Positions 22,287 to 32,222 of a stretch of 39,494 bases of DNA are shown here, in pieces (positions within the stretch are counted from its first letter, which is position 1; each line of letters opens with the position of its first letter). The position numbers and the translations under genes were made by a program. Under the pieces are notes generated by a model. That model was not told where the DNA came from and did no database searches. It saw nothing but the letters and a program-made list of their open reading frames with translations. Origin of the DNA: Circinella umbellata (Eukaryota; Mucoromycota; Mucoromycetes; Mucorales; Lichtheimiaceae); contig JAIWNF010000133.1 in the NCBI GenBank assembly GCA_025093555.1, positions 1 through 39,494 of the forward strand, read 5' to 3'.

Positions 22287-23884
22287 ATGTCCTTTGATAA
22301 CAACTACCAAGCTGAATATTTTGATATCGATCTTAACTTCGACCTTCTTGAGCATCATCAGGAAGAAGAAAACCAGATACGAGAATTTCAGTCACGCGTC
22401 GAAGAATATGAGCATGAGTTAGAAAATTTACGCAAGCACAAGTGGGGTGGTTCTTCTCTTGGTCGCTTGGGTACTGTTGAGCGTAATCATGAAGAAGCTC
22501 ACAATCGTTTGATGAACGATTATTTCATAAGCGATTCAAAATATGTAAAGAAGCTATTCTGTCGTCGATTCAGAATGCATAAGCAATTGTTTCTACGAAC
22601 CATGGATAGAATAGTGGACCATGACAGATTTTCAGCAAAAGACAAATGCTGCCAATAAATGTGGTATATCGCCACATATCAAAATTACAGCAGCACTTCG
22701 TCAACTCGCCTATTCCGCTAGTGCTGATTCTCTCGATGAATACTTTCAGATATCAGCCACTACCGCAAATGATTCCCTGAAACGCTTCTGTTCAGCAGTC
22801 ATTGATGTATTTGGCGATGAATACTTGCGTGCTCCAACTGAGAGTGATATTGAGCGATTGCTGGATGAAGGTGAAAAACGTGGCTTTCCCGGCATGCTCG
22901 GATCTCTTGATTGCATGCATTGGGAGTGGCAAAACTGTTCAAAGGCATGGCATGGCCAATATATTGGCAAGGAGAAGGTGGCAACAGTCGTGCTTGAAGC
23001 TGTTGCTTCTAAAGATGGGTGGATCTGGCATGCGTACTTTGGCCTTCCTGGTTCCCTCAATGATATCAATGTTCTTCAACGCTCACCTCTGTTCGATGAA
23101 TTGATTCATGGTTATACTGCACCAGTGAAATTTACTGTCAATGGCCATGAATACAATATGGGTTATTATCTTGCAGATGGTATATACCCAAAATGGGCAA
23201 CATTGATACAATCTGTCACAGACCCAAAATCCCCCAAACTCAAGGTAAGAAAAAAAACATTCATTTATATATGTATTAGAATGATATATATTTAATGATT
23301 CATTCTGATGCATTTCAATAAATGGTTTTTTTCTTTACAGCGATTTGCAAAAATGCAAGAAGGTGTTAGAAAGGATGTTGGTATGTATATATTATTATCA
23401 CCCACCAAATTCAATTTTTATATAATATTCATATACAAAATAACTAAACGTAACCATGTCCTCACTGTAATTTATTTATTAATTTTTAGAGAGAGCATTT
23501 GGCATGTTGAAAAAACGGTTTGCAATCTTGAAGCAACCGGCAAGATTGTCACAGAAACATGATTTGAAAAATATCATAACAACATGTATTATCTTGCATA
23601 ATATGATCATCGAGTTTAAGCGGGATCATCCCCATTGCGATGACGACAATGACTGTGATGAAGAAGAAGATGTTGCCGATTTAGAGGCACATCTTGATGA
23701 GCTAGATTCTCGGGATGAAGGGAATAATAATTATTCCAACAATGCCCCACCACCTCCCCAATACAATACATATGTTCAAAACCATGTTAGTCGCTATAAA
23801 GCTATCCGAAACACAGAAACCCATGACCGGTTAAAAAACGATTTAATCGATCATTTATGGAACTGTTATGGTAGCACAGCATAA
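22287..23884 (+). CDS. PIF/Harbinger transposase (plant-type), one frameshift
   Basis: A DDE nuclease that should cut and paste element 1. The ATG at 22287 opens MSFDNNYQAEYFDID. The catalytic region has LDCMHWEWQNC (first D), GSLNDINVLQRSPLF (second D) and, after two introns, ERAFGMLKKRFAIL (E), with YNMGYYLADGIYPKW between them. These are hallmarks of the subfamily annotated in plants as 'plant transposon protein'. The introns are 23245-23340 and 23381-23489 with clean GT-AG borders; the second splits the codon of the Glu. The coding frame changes once near 22631, in a run of T (…HDRF then QQKTNAANKCG), so it reads as two frames: either a recent lesion or a sequencing error. The tail is acidic, then PPPPQYNTYV, ending WNCYGSTA. 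Confidence 0.9.
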
Positions 23885-23995
23885 CAGAGTTGTCCTTTTC
23901 TTTCTCTTTTTTTTGTATATCTGTATTCATTGTGTCATATGTAGCATTATTTGAAATATAATCAGTCACTCTTTTTAAACTGTTCCTCAACATAT

Positions 23996-24961
23996 TTATT
24001 CTTCATTGTCTCTCTCACTGGCTTGCGACATCTTCTCTTCTCTCATACGTTTCATTATTTTTTCTTGAAGAAATTCGTAATACTCACGTACGTTATCGTT
24101 CAAGCCAGTGAGGTCTTTTTCGAGGACCTCCATGTCATTACGACTTCGCATTAATTCGAAGCGCTCGCGATTCAATTGAATCTGTTTTTCAAGCACTTTT
24201 CGGTCCTTCAGGCGCTCTTCGTTCAACATTCTTTTGTGGGCTTCTTCGTCTTTCGCCTTCTTCACGCCAATCGGGCGCTTTGATAATGATTCATTATCAT
24301 TATCTTCATCATCAGATGCCTTTTGTTTTTCAGCTTCCTTTAATTTCGCCTCCTTCTTCTTCTTCTCGTCCTTGGCGACCTCCAGATGGACTTCCCATTT
24401 TTGACTCTTGGAAAGAACTTCTTTCCAACAATCAAAATAATGGAATTCATGGCCTTCCATCTCGGCAAAAATGTCTTTGGCTGCCAAGATCTTCAGAGTG
24501 AAATCAAATCCATTTTGGAACAAATAAAATATATTTTGAAAAAAAAAAAAAAAAACAAAAAAAACATTTAGTTTAATATTTTTTATATGTACATATTCAT
24601 TGGGTATATATATACTTACAACATCCTCGGCAGTCAGTCCACTTCGATTGTCATTAAGCAGGCGTTGATAGTGCCCACAAAACTTAGAAACAATTGGGTG
24701 GATTGTATTCCACCGGGTTTTCAGAGACGCAAGAGTACGAATCACTGGCTCATCGTCTCGTCCGGTTCTTTCATTCGCGCCTTTGACAGCACTTTCTCTT
24801 TCACTGTTGTAGTGCTCAGTGACTTCTTTCCAATGAGTAAGAAACTTTTTCTCACAACCCCTGATCGAGCATTCGGATTTTTCAAGCCAAGAAGAGCAAA
24901 GCTGCTTATCCTCATGAGGGAGAAAGCTAGGACCTCGAGAAGTGATTTTCTTAGAAGACAT
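23996..24961 (-). CDS. SANT/Myb-like partner protein of PIF/Harbinger element 1
   Basis: The ATG is at 24961 (MSSKKITSRGPSFLPHEDK). An N-terminal SANT-like trihelix block follows (HEDKQLCSSWLEKSE, FLTHWKEVTEHYN, LKTRWNTIHPIVSKF). A 129-bp intron (24491-24619, GTAAGT to CTGAAG, phase 0) contains a long T run. The second exon has HEFHYFDCWKEVL, KRPIGVKKAKDEEA and a charged coiled-coil tail to ASERDNEE. In Harbinger elements this protein binds DNA and helps the transposase enter the nucleus. It converges on the transposase gene with about 110 bp between the stops. The frame across the intron is open, but without splicing about 40 residues would be inserted. No lesion is seen. Confidence 0.88.
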   Translation of the reverse strand: MSSKKITSRGPSFLPHEDKQLCSSWLEKSECSIRGCEKKFLTHWKEVTEHYNSERESAVKGANERTGRDDEPVIRTLASLKTRWNTIHPIVSKFCGHYQRLLNDNRSGLTAEDVVSIYIPNEYVHIKNIKLNVFFVFFFFFQNIFYLFQNGFDFTLKILAAKDIFAEMEGHEFHYFDCWKEVLSKSQKWEVHLEVAKDEKKKKEAKLKEAEKQKASDDEDNDNESLSKRPIGVKKAKDEEAHKRMLNEERLKDRKVLEKQIQLNRERFELMRSRNDMEVLEKDLTGLNDNVREYYEFLQEKIMKRMREEKMSQASERDNEE

Positions 24962-25192
24962 GATAATATCAATGGTAGTAAAATAAACTTTGATGAAACA
25001 ATAAGGTTTAAGTGAAAGAAGGGGAAAAAAAATTTTACATCCCCTGAGTGCGGGTATGCAATTTACAAACGATTTTAATTTTTTTTCCAGCAGATCCATT
25101 TTGCCTCCCCATTTACAACCGCTGCTGGAGATGAATTGCGGGTTCTATTTTACAAAAAATGTATTTTACAACCGCTGCTGGGGTTGCCCTTA

Positions 25193-25500
25193 TATTTGGA
25201 AAAAGAAACTGCGAGAGATTTCAGTGAAACATCATTCTATGAAACTATATTCGACCAATTAGTTGATGATAATACACGAAGCTCTCATCGAGTCAATTGG
25301 TCTCAAGTACAAAATATGATATGAAGGGAGACACGGCAAAGTGGCTCTGACAGTAGTTGGAGTGTTTTGCGTGCTTTAGGTGAACATTGGAGAGATGAGT
25401 AGATTAGGACCATAAAAGTGAATAGTAGGTTAAGTTTGAAACAACAAGAATGTCAGTTACCTTTAGTAGCAAACAAAATTAAAATAAATGAAGCACGAAA
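25193..25500 (+). pseudogene. Unrecognised gene, fragment right of the Harbinger element
   Basis: Reads KETARDFSETSFYETIFDQL, then SSHRVNWSQVQNMI and a stop at 25322, then in frame SDSSWSVLRALGEHWRDE, a stop, and KQQECQLPLVANKIKINEAR. It is probably the continuation of the locus at 20699-21998, interrupted by element 1. The Tc1 element at 25505 cuts it off. No family is recognised. Confidence 0.4.
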
Positions 25501-25609
25501 TGTACACTTGGTCAAAAAAGTGTCCTAATAACTATAACTTTAGAACATTATACTCTGTTACTCATCAGAATATTGAAAAATCAGTGTGAAATTTTCAGTA
25601 GACACTAGT

Positions 25610-25987
25610 TGTAATGGTGTAAGACCATTACGACGATATATTCAACCATAAGGTTGTTGATCTACATGCTTATCCGCGGAATACTAAGGATAGACGATAG
25701 CATGGTTGAGCACATGGTTGGATATAGAAATATTAGGATAGTTATTCTATATAGAAATATTGATCATTGATATTAGATATATATTAGTTAGATGTAAATT
25801 AGCCCCTGGTATTTCGACGTATATAAATAAAGGGTTTCCTGACAACCAGGAAACAGTAATTCATTTTTATCATATATATTCTCAAGCCCCTTTTCTTTCT
25901 ACCAATATCTTAACTATTACGCTTCGTCATAAACTGGCTGATAGAACCCGATTGTAAGTATACAATAATCAGTCATGCGCTATTACA
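25610..25987 (+). mobile_element. Solo LTR, family TGTAATGGTG (copy 2)
   Basis: The 378-bp LTR has the same family, orientation and ends as 11180-11556, with about seven differences. It is flanked by an exact 5-bp duplication CTAGT (25605-25609 and 25988-25992), so the boundaries are certain. It contains the same TATAAATAAAGG box. The low divergence between the two copies suggests recent activity of a family whose full element is not in the window. Confidence 0.93.
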
Positions 25988-26099
25988 CTAGTATATATAT
26001 TAGTATTACATACTAAAAGTATAATTGTGATTGGATAAAAATTTAAAGCTCCGTCAAGGAATTTGAAAAGATAAGCATTAGGACATCTTTTTTAGGCAT

Positions 26100-27160
26100 T
26101 TAAAATTTATCCATTTTTATTAAGAAAAATTTAGAAAAACAATATCTAGTCCACAACCCTCTTGCATTAATAACTTGCTTTACACATTGTAGCATAGATT
26201 CAATATACTTTTGACATTCTATAGCATCAATCTTATACCAGCATTCACCAACTCTTTTGAAGAGTTTATCCTTATTTTTAGCTGGTTGGGAATAGCTCTT
26301 TTTCAACATTTTTTTTAACTTAGCCCACATATTTTCAATTGGGTTCAAGTCTGGAGATTGTGGTGGCCAGTCCATTACTTCAAATTGTTGCTGATTTAAC
26401 CAATCTATTACTAGTTTTGCCTTATGCTTAGGATCATTATCTTGCATAAAAATAATTCTGTTATTATTTGAATTATAATAATTTAAAGAATTTAAAGATC
26501 AGACTTTAGGATATCCAGATAATCTTCTTTTACCATATTATTATCACCAATATCACAGATATAGCCAACTCCATCCCATGTAATACAGCTCCAAACCATT
26601 AAGCGACCGCCATCTGCTTTACTAGTTTCACGGACATCTTGTTTAGTAAGCTTATTTTGAGGATTGCGCCATCCATAAAGATCACTATTAGACCCAAAAC
26701 AATTTATTCTTGTTTCATCTGACCATAAACATGCTTCCAATCCTTAGGTGTCCAGTTTTTGTGCTCTTGTGCCCATTTTAAATGTTTCTTATGATTCTTT
26801 TCACTTATAATTAGTTTTTTTGGTTTTTTAAATGCCTTGAGTACACCTTTATACAGCATATTATGAATAGTTTAAGGAACTACATCAATGTTATAATAAG
26901 CCTTAAGATATTTAGAGCCTTATGAAGTATTCCTTAATTCATATTTTTTAAATTGCCTTACTAAAAGCTTGCTTGTAGAGGGATTAGCTTTTACTGGTCT
27001 TCCATTTTTTGAATTTTTAGGTATATTTAGTGTTTTATTATAAATTCTTCCAACTGTACTATGTCCAACAGATGTCTTTTTAGCTGTCTGACGAATCGAC
27101 ATGCCCTTAGAAAGGTAGTGAATAATTTTTTGATGCTTTTCTAAAGATATTTCTTTTATG
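26100..27160 (-). pseudogene. Tc1 transposase, DD34E, broken
   Basis: On the minus strand, an N-terminal helix-turn-helix part (LEKHQKIIHYLSKGMSIRQ, then TSVGHSTVGRIYNK, NGRPVKAN) is followed by the catalytic core: LWSDETRINCFG (first D), MQDNDPKHKAK (second D) and QSPDLNPIENMW (E). There are 34 residues between the second D and the E, as in classical Tc1. Stops or frame changes near 26920, 26740 and 26470 divide it into three parts, so it is inactive. Confidence 0.9.
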
Positions 27161-27542
27161 TAATAGCTTTATGAGTTTTTTTTATCTCTAATAATAAAAA
27201 TATGTTCATTCTTATTAGTACTTACTTCAAAAGATGCAGAAAGAGGAAAAGAGAAGAAAATTTTAAAAAAATAATGATACTTATTATCAAAAAACGTTTT
27301 CAGTCGCTTAAATTTCTAACTCCTAAAAGTGCCCCAAAAAAGTATTCCAATGCTTATATTTTCAAATTACTTGATGGAACTTTAAATGCTTATCCAATCA
27401 CAATTATATTTTTTATACGTAATACTAATATCCACACTAGTGTGCACTCAAAATTTCACATTGATTGGTCAATATCCTGGCAAGTAACTGAGCGAAATGT
27501 TCTAAAGTTATGATTATTAGGACACTTTTTTGACCAAGTGTA

Positions 27543-28003
27543 TATTGAAAATGAATATAGTACTTCATACCTCTTTTTTTTATCAATGTTTATTATGACT
27601 CTCTTCTAAAAGGTTTATATTGCTATTATTGTGCATCTGGTGAATGATGAATAAAATACATGTACAAAATGGCCATATATTACTAGTAGCTTTGTAATCC
27701 TAGAAAAGTTCCCTATTTGTTTAGAAAGGCTTAAGAAGGATTTCCATATATTTGTAGGAATAAGAGGTAGCTTTCTAACCTTTTTAACCTTTTTAAACAT
27801 TTCTTGGGCTCTCTAAGCTTAACTAATCTTTCTGGGTTTTACCGATGAATTAGAGTTGTTTTTCAAGAATCTGTCTGAATTCTTCTCTGCTATTGGCATA
27901 TAAAACGTGTATAGGATAAAAAAATAAAAAAGAGATAAGCATTGTTATAGTCAGTGATATTTTAGTCCTATACCTACATTCTAAGTATATATATATAATA
28001 TAG
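27543..28003. other. Non-coding AT-rich stretch
   Basis: No supported gene. It lies between the Tc1 element and a short MULE-like exon and ends in an acceptor-like TATAATATAG, so its end may be intron of that gene. Confidence 0.4.
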
Positions 28004-28189
28004 GTCAAGGCATCAACTGGTACTAAAGATTCGATGGTCTTACAAAGTAAAGCTCATTCTGATTTAAATAAGTTAATGCATTGTGAAAACCAAGATGAGT
28101 TTGAAGTTTTGTGGGGTGAATTTGTTACTAAATGGAGAGATAACAAAGGCTACCTCAGGTTTTATGCATATATGTTGTCACATTGGTAA
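28004..28189 (+). pseudogene. C-terminal exon of a MULE-like transposase
   Basis: After an acceptor AG at 28002-28003 the frame reads VKASTGTKDSMVLQSKAHSD, then LMHCENQDEFEVLWGEFVTKW, and ends FYAYMLSHW with TAA at 28187. The pattern (helix, EFEVLWGEFVTKW, aromatic tail ending in W) resembles the C-terminal end of Mutator-like transposases. This is a weak match from one exon. It may belong to the same locus as the fragments at 20699-21998 and 25193-25500. Confidence 0.4.
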
Positions 28190-28403
28190 CCTACACACCC
28201 AATGTTCTGAATGTTCAAATTGGGATTTGTTTATATAGGCTGTTCACAAGCAAAATTTTTTGAAAGTTGTACAACACATAAATCCTATTCCCAAAGAAGA
28301 TTTATGTGAAAATACCGGAATCTTTTTTGGAAATACATAAATCAGCTATCGTGCGATAAAAATTTTGCGGTGAAAACGTGGAAAAATGTGTAGTCAGCTC
28401 AAC

Positions 28404-28461
28404 TTTCCTTTTTAATATTTAGGAGAAGGGGGTAGGCGTCTCCTAAATATAAAAAAGGAAA
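28404..28461. repeat. Stem-loop near the left end of Harbinger element 2
   Basis: TTTCCTTTTTAATATTTAGG and its near-perfect inverted copy (CCTAAATATAAAAAAGGAAA) form a stem of about 23 bp around AGGGGGTAGGCG. It lies between the terminal repeat and the SANT-like gene. It could be a transposase site or a transcript end; the sequence alone does not say. Confidence 0.6.
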
Positions 28462-28949
28462 CTGAAAAAATACTAATGTAACAACTTGCGCTTTTATTTT
28501 ATTTTATTTTTTTATTTTTTTATTTTACTACTTTTTTGACTTTATGTTGTATCCAACCTTCAAATGCTTCATAAGACAGTCATAATGATTATTAATATTT
28601 AAAAGCAGCATCTAAAAATCAATTATGACATTACTTTGTATGTCCACATTAGGACAATGATTTGTAAGAATACATAACCCCGTCTTCATTAATAATAATA
28701 TATGCCGGCTGTGTTGACAGAGGATTATCTCTTCTATCATAATTCTCACAATCATTACACTATTATATCGCCCCAATGATAAGAACTTAATATAAATAGT
28801 GAGAATACTTTATTTGAAATAAACTTTAGTTCAATTTTGTTCTTTTAATTCTCGTTAACTTAATCCTCTCTCTTTTTATTTTATTATTTTTGATTGTAAC
28901 ACTCCATTACTTTTATTTCATTAAACCATACCTACACCAAAATACAACC

Positions 28950-30280
28950 ATGTTCTCTACTTTTAATTTCAATGAAGCTCCTGATAAGGATAGTAACCGC
29001 CAGCCAGTTCGAAGAAGTAATTGGAATAGATCTGAGACACTCCTCTTGATCGAAACTTATAGCAGGAATTTTACCACCTTGGAGAGAACCTGTAACTCAC
29101 AAGAGAAGAAGGCCATTGTGACCCGCATTTCCAACGATTTCAACGAAGCAAATGGGGTTGCAAATCGTTCTGCTCGTACTGAAGGCGCCATCACCAGAAA
29201 ATGGGATTCTCTGTGTGCCAATTACAGAAAGCAGTTTCGTGAGCACGCTCAGACCGGGCAAGGAACATTTGAAGAAGATGAAGTGTACGACGAGTTGAAC
29301 AAGCTCCTCCATGCTTTACCAACGACCAATGCTCCATTCCGGTACTCCTCCCACACCGGGATGTTAGTCAACAACACCGTTGTCTCCACCACCACCACCA
29401 CCACCACCACCACCGCCGCCGCCACTCCTATCGACACTACTACTGACACCACTATGCAACTACCTCGCCGCCACTCTCTCTCCTCCCCTGAAGTGGAAGA
29501 GCGTCCAACATCAAGAAGAAGAACGGAAGAACAAGTAGACTTCTCCCCCGTACCTCTTTCATCCATGCTCACCCTTTCATCCATCCTTAACCCTACTCCT
29601 GACATTGTTCCTTCGCCACTTTCACAAACAATGTCAATTCCTCCCATCTCTACCATCACGTCTACTTCCACTTCCCGTATAATTACTTCACCAACACCAG
29701 CACCAGCACCAGTAGCAACACCAGTAGCAACACCAGCACCAGCACCAGCACCAGTAGCAACACCAGTAGCAACACCAGCACCAGCACCAGCACCAGCACC
29801 AGCACCAGCACCAGCACCAGCACCAGCACCAGCACCAGCACCAGCACCAGCACCAGCACCAGCACCAGCACCAGCACCAGCACCAGCACCAGCACCAGCA
29901 CCAGCACCAGCACCAGCACCAGCACAGTACCAGCATCAGCACCAGCATCAGCACCAGCATCAGCAGCAACATCAGCACGAGTACCAGCAGCAACACCAGC
30001 GCAACAAAGAAACGAAGAGGTGTATACACGTGTCTTTGACCGTGTATTAGATCGTCAAGCAGGAGAAAGGGAGGCAGAAGCATCTGCATTAAGAGAAGAA
30101 CGACAAAGACATGCTGATCGATTTGAAACCCATTTCCAACAGTTAATGGAACGTCAAGACAGACTTCATGAATCATTAAACCAAGGAAATGAAATTCTTC
30201 GTGTAAATGCTAGAAATGTAGAGCAACTTATTAGACTGTTGAATCAACATTATAATAATAACAATAACAATAATAGTTAA
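28950..30280 (+). CDS. SANT/Myb-like partner protein of Harbinger element 2, frameshifted in a repeat
   Basis: The ATG at 28950 opens MFSTFNFNEAPDKDSN. The SANT-like trihelix has NWNRSETLLLIETYSRNF, VTRISNDFNEANG and GAITRKWDSLCANYRKQF. A Thr run, a Ser/Pro-rich linker and a long Pro-Ala array follow (29690-29930). The frame open to 30050 then reads a Gln/His run. The +1 frame gives a Pro/Ala/Ser stretch leading into QQRNEEVYTRVFDRVLDRQ and a coiled-coil tail to 30280. The array CCAGCACCAGCA is broken once by CACAGTA near 29925, where the unit predicts CCAGTA. One missing C therefore explains the change of frame and joins the parts into one protein of about 440 residues. It is likely the nuclear-import and DNA-binding helper of the transposase. 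Confidence 0.8.
29690..29930. repeat. CCAGCA hexamer array (Pro-Ala codons)
   Basis: This array of CCAGCA/ACCAGC units has a few GTAGCAACA variants at its left end and about two dozen uninterrupted units from 29773 on. It encodes Pro-Ala dipeptides on the plus strand. Long open frames on the minus strand here (Leu-Val or Cys-Trp runs) are by-products of the array. Confidence 0.95.
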
Positions 30281-30295
30281 ATGCAGTTTTCTTTG

Positions 30296-30296
<1 letters not shown>

Positions 30297-30327
<31 letters not shown>
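30297..30327. repeat. CT microsatellite
   Basis: About 15 CT dinucleotides lie just after the stop of the SANT-like gene, followed by a T-rich stretch with AATAAAATTT-like sequence that may serve 3' end formation for both convergent genes. Confidence 0.9.
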
Positions 30328-30330
<3 letters not shown>

Positions 30331-30448
30331 CTTTTTCTTTTTTTTTTCTCTTTCTCTTTCTCTTTTAAATTAATAAAATTTATTTTTTTTGTGCTTTTGA
30401 AATATATCAATCGCATATATGTAAAAAAACGTAAAGATCAACGAATAC

Positions 30449-31890
30449 TTAACGCTGTCTATTCTCTTGCCACCATCTGTTCAACTCGTCTCTCCTTTGT
30501 CGACCCGCCTGATAGATTTCATTATCATTCGTTTCTTGGGATATGTTACGATTATCATTATCCACCTCTTGTTCAGCCCAATGGCGTATATTCTCCTCTC
30601 TCGGCTCAAAGTCGGGATCATTCATATTTATGCATAGATTATGCAAAATACAGCAAGTGACAATGATATTGCAAATATCTTCCATATTTCGAATGAACAA
30701 ATGCTTGCTGAGGAACCTCCAGCGAGAAGTAAGAATACCAAACGATCTTTCGATCGTCATTCTGGTTGCTGAATGGACTTTGTTGAACTGTTTTTTTTAA
30801 TGACTTCGGATGAATTTCCAATACACTCAGAGCTAGGGTACGGAACAATTATGTTTGGTGACAACGAATATGCAGAATCTTATTCAGATAAAAAACAAGA
30901 AGAATAAATATACATGACAATTATGATACTCCCGAAAAAAAGACCATGTAGAATAACCATACCTGCAACTATGTATCCATTTGAAGGAAACCACACATCA
31001 GGATTTTTCAAATAGATGCTTGATATTTCAGACCATTCGAAAGCATGCGCATCATGTGAGCGACCTAAATTAGTATCATATTTATAATCGTATTTATACA
31101 ATGTTAGATTCGTTTTTTAAAGAATTCAAAGTGGACAGTAACATGATTTATATTAACCTGAATCACCAACTGTTATAAACGTAAAGCGACATCGATGGTC
31201 GCAGACAGCAGTCAACTTCACAGAAAAATGTCCTTTTCTGTCTCGCCAATACTCTGCATAATGGCGTGGAGTGGGAGCTTCAATGATGATGTTTTTTCCA
31301 TCAAGCGCCCCTATTACTCCTGGTAAACGGTGTGGTCCTGCATCACCATTTGGATGTTGAAATCCTTGTTGAATTTCTTCAACTACTTCTAACTGTGTCG
31401 GCCATCTTATAATTCCTCTATACACCCCCTGAACTGCGGCAGTGAACCTTCTGGTCATGTTGGTGTAGCTCCCATTGGAAACACCCCACCCAACGTTCAT
31501 GATACGATATCCAAGATGACAGTTAGATAAACGCCAAATTGCACACGAAATCTGAATATGGATTGGTAGCGCATTTGGTGCAGTAAGCTGGTATTCAGGA
31601 TGCTGTCTAAGATCGTTAACCAATCTTTCGAAAGTTGTACGATTCATATGATAATTGGTACGGAAACTTGTTCATGGATCATCATCATCGGTCAAATAAG
31701 GATGGGTTATTTCCCAGTAATGATAAGTAGAGAGACTGACACGTTCGCTTATCATTTGTAGTCTACGATTCACAGGTGTTGCAATAAGCAAAAAAGGCAT
31801 GGCGTTAAAGAAAGATGGGATTTCGAAAAAAAAAGTGGACGAGATAAGGTATTGTTGTTGAACTAGTGATTGAATCATCTCTGAGTTCAT
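30449..31890 (-). pseudogene. HARBI1-like transposase of Harbinger element 2, broken
   Basis: A DDE_Tnp_4-type nuclease on the minus strand. The first exon contains MNRTTFERLVNDL, then ISCAIWRLSNCHLG, GVIGALDGKNIIIEAP (first D) and VGDSG (second D). An intron (31065-31157) precedes RSHDAHAFEWSEIS and NPDVWFPSNGYIVAG. After another gap come FNKVHSATRMTIERSFGILTSRW (E) and the C-terminal IIVTCCILHNLC. Upstream of MNRTTF the same frame is open as far as 32151 except for one TGA at 31672 (DDDP*TSFRTNYH), so the true start lies upstream and is unresolved. A frame change occurs near 30800 between SPNIIVPYPSSE and the E motif. Confidence 0.85.
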
Positions 31891-32222
31891 TTCAATCAAA
31901 GCAGCGATATTTCTTCTTTGTTGGTTGATCGTATTCAGTAAATTAATGCAAGCAATGAGCAAAGTAATAATTAAAGTCGGGTCGTTTGATGAGTCATTTT
32001 TAAAAAAAGAAGTGAAAAAAAGTAGTGAAAAAAAGTAGTGAGAAAGAAAGCAAGTCTGCACGGAAAAAAGAAAACGAGTTTTGCACGATAGTATCGTATT
32101 AAAAAAAACTGTGCAACCACACAAATCCAAAAAGAATTCCGGTATTTTCACATAAATCTTCTTTGGGAATAGGATTTATGTGTTGTACAACTTTCAAAAA
32201 ATTTTGCTTGTGAACAGCCATA

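Larger units (their letters stand above)
22103..25189. mobile_element. PIF/Harbinger element 1, complete, two genes
   Basis: The ends are GGGCAACCCCAGCAG on both sides (27-bp terminal inverted repeats with three mismatches), flanked by TTA at 22100-22102 and 25190-25192, the typical TWA duplication of PIF/Harbinger. Inside are a plus-strand transposase (22287-23884) and a convergent minus-strand SANT-like gene (23996-24961), the standard two-gene layout. CCAGCAG motifs repeat subterminally at both ends (about 22184 and 25087, 25123). This is the best preserved DNA transposon in the window. Confidence 0.95.
25505..27540 (-). mobile_element. Tc1/mariner element, complete ends, split by a solo LTR
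   Basis: The ends CACTTGGTCAAAAAAGTGTC on both sides form imperfect inverted repeats of about 105 bp, flanked by TA (25503-25504 and 27541-27542). The minus strand carries a broken DD34E transposase. A solo LTR (25610-25987) sits just inside the left terminal repeat. Without it the element is about 1.65 kb, the usual Tc1 size. Confidence 0.93.
28238..32219. mobile_element. PIF/Harbinger element 2, complete ends, two genes
   Basis: Perfect 84-bp terminal inverted repeats (28238-28321 and 32136-32219, beginning GGCTGTTCACAAGC) flank a plus-strand SANT-like gene and a convergent minus-strand DDE transposase. ATA flanks both ends (28235-28237 and 32220-32222). This fits a 3-bp duplication, though ATA differs from the usual TTA/TAA. 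The repeat sequence is unrelated to elements 1 and 3, and the transposase is of the HARBI1-like DDE_Tnp_4 type rather than the plant-type of element 1. Two different Harbinger lineages are therefore present. Confidence 0.92.

Noticed and set aside
22746..23104. Alternative frames on both strands inside the Harbinger 1 transposase exon
   Set aside because: They overlap the frame that contains the DDE motifs and have no homology.
27202..27513. 103-residue plus-strand frame at the right end of the Tc1 element
   Set aside because: It lies in the terminal repeat region opposite the transposase and contains no motif; it is probably chance.
29683..30176. Long minus-strand frames of Leu-Val or Cys-Trp repeats
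   Set aside because: They are by-products of the CCAGCA hexamer array, which has no stops in several frames. The plus-strand frame has the SANT domain upstream and is the real gene.
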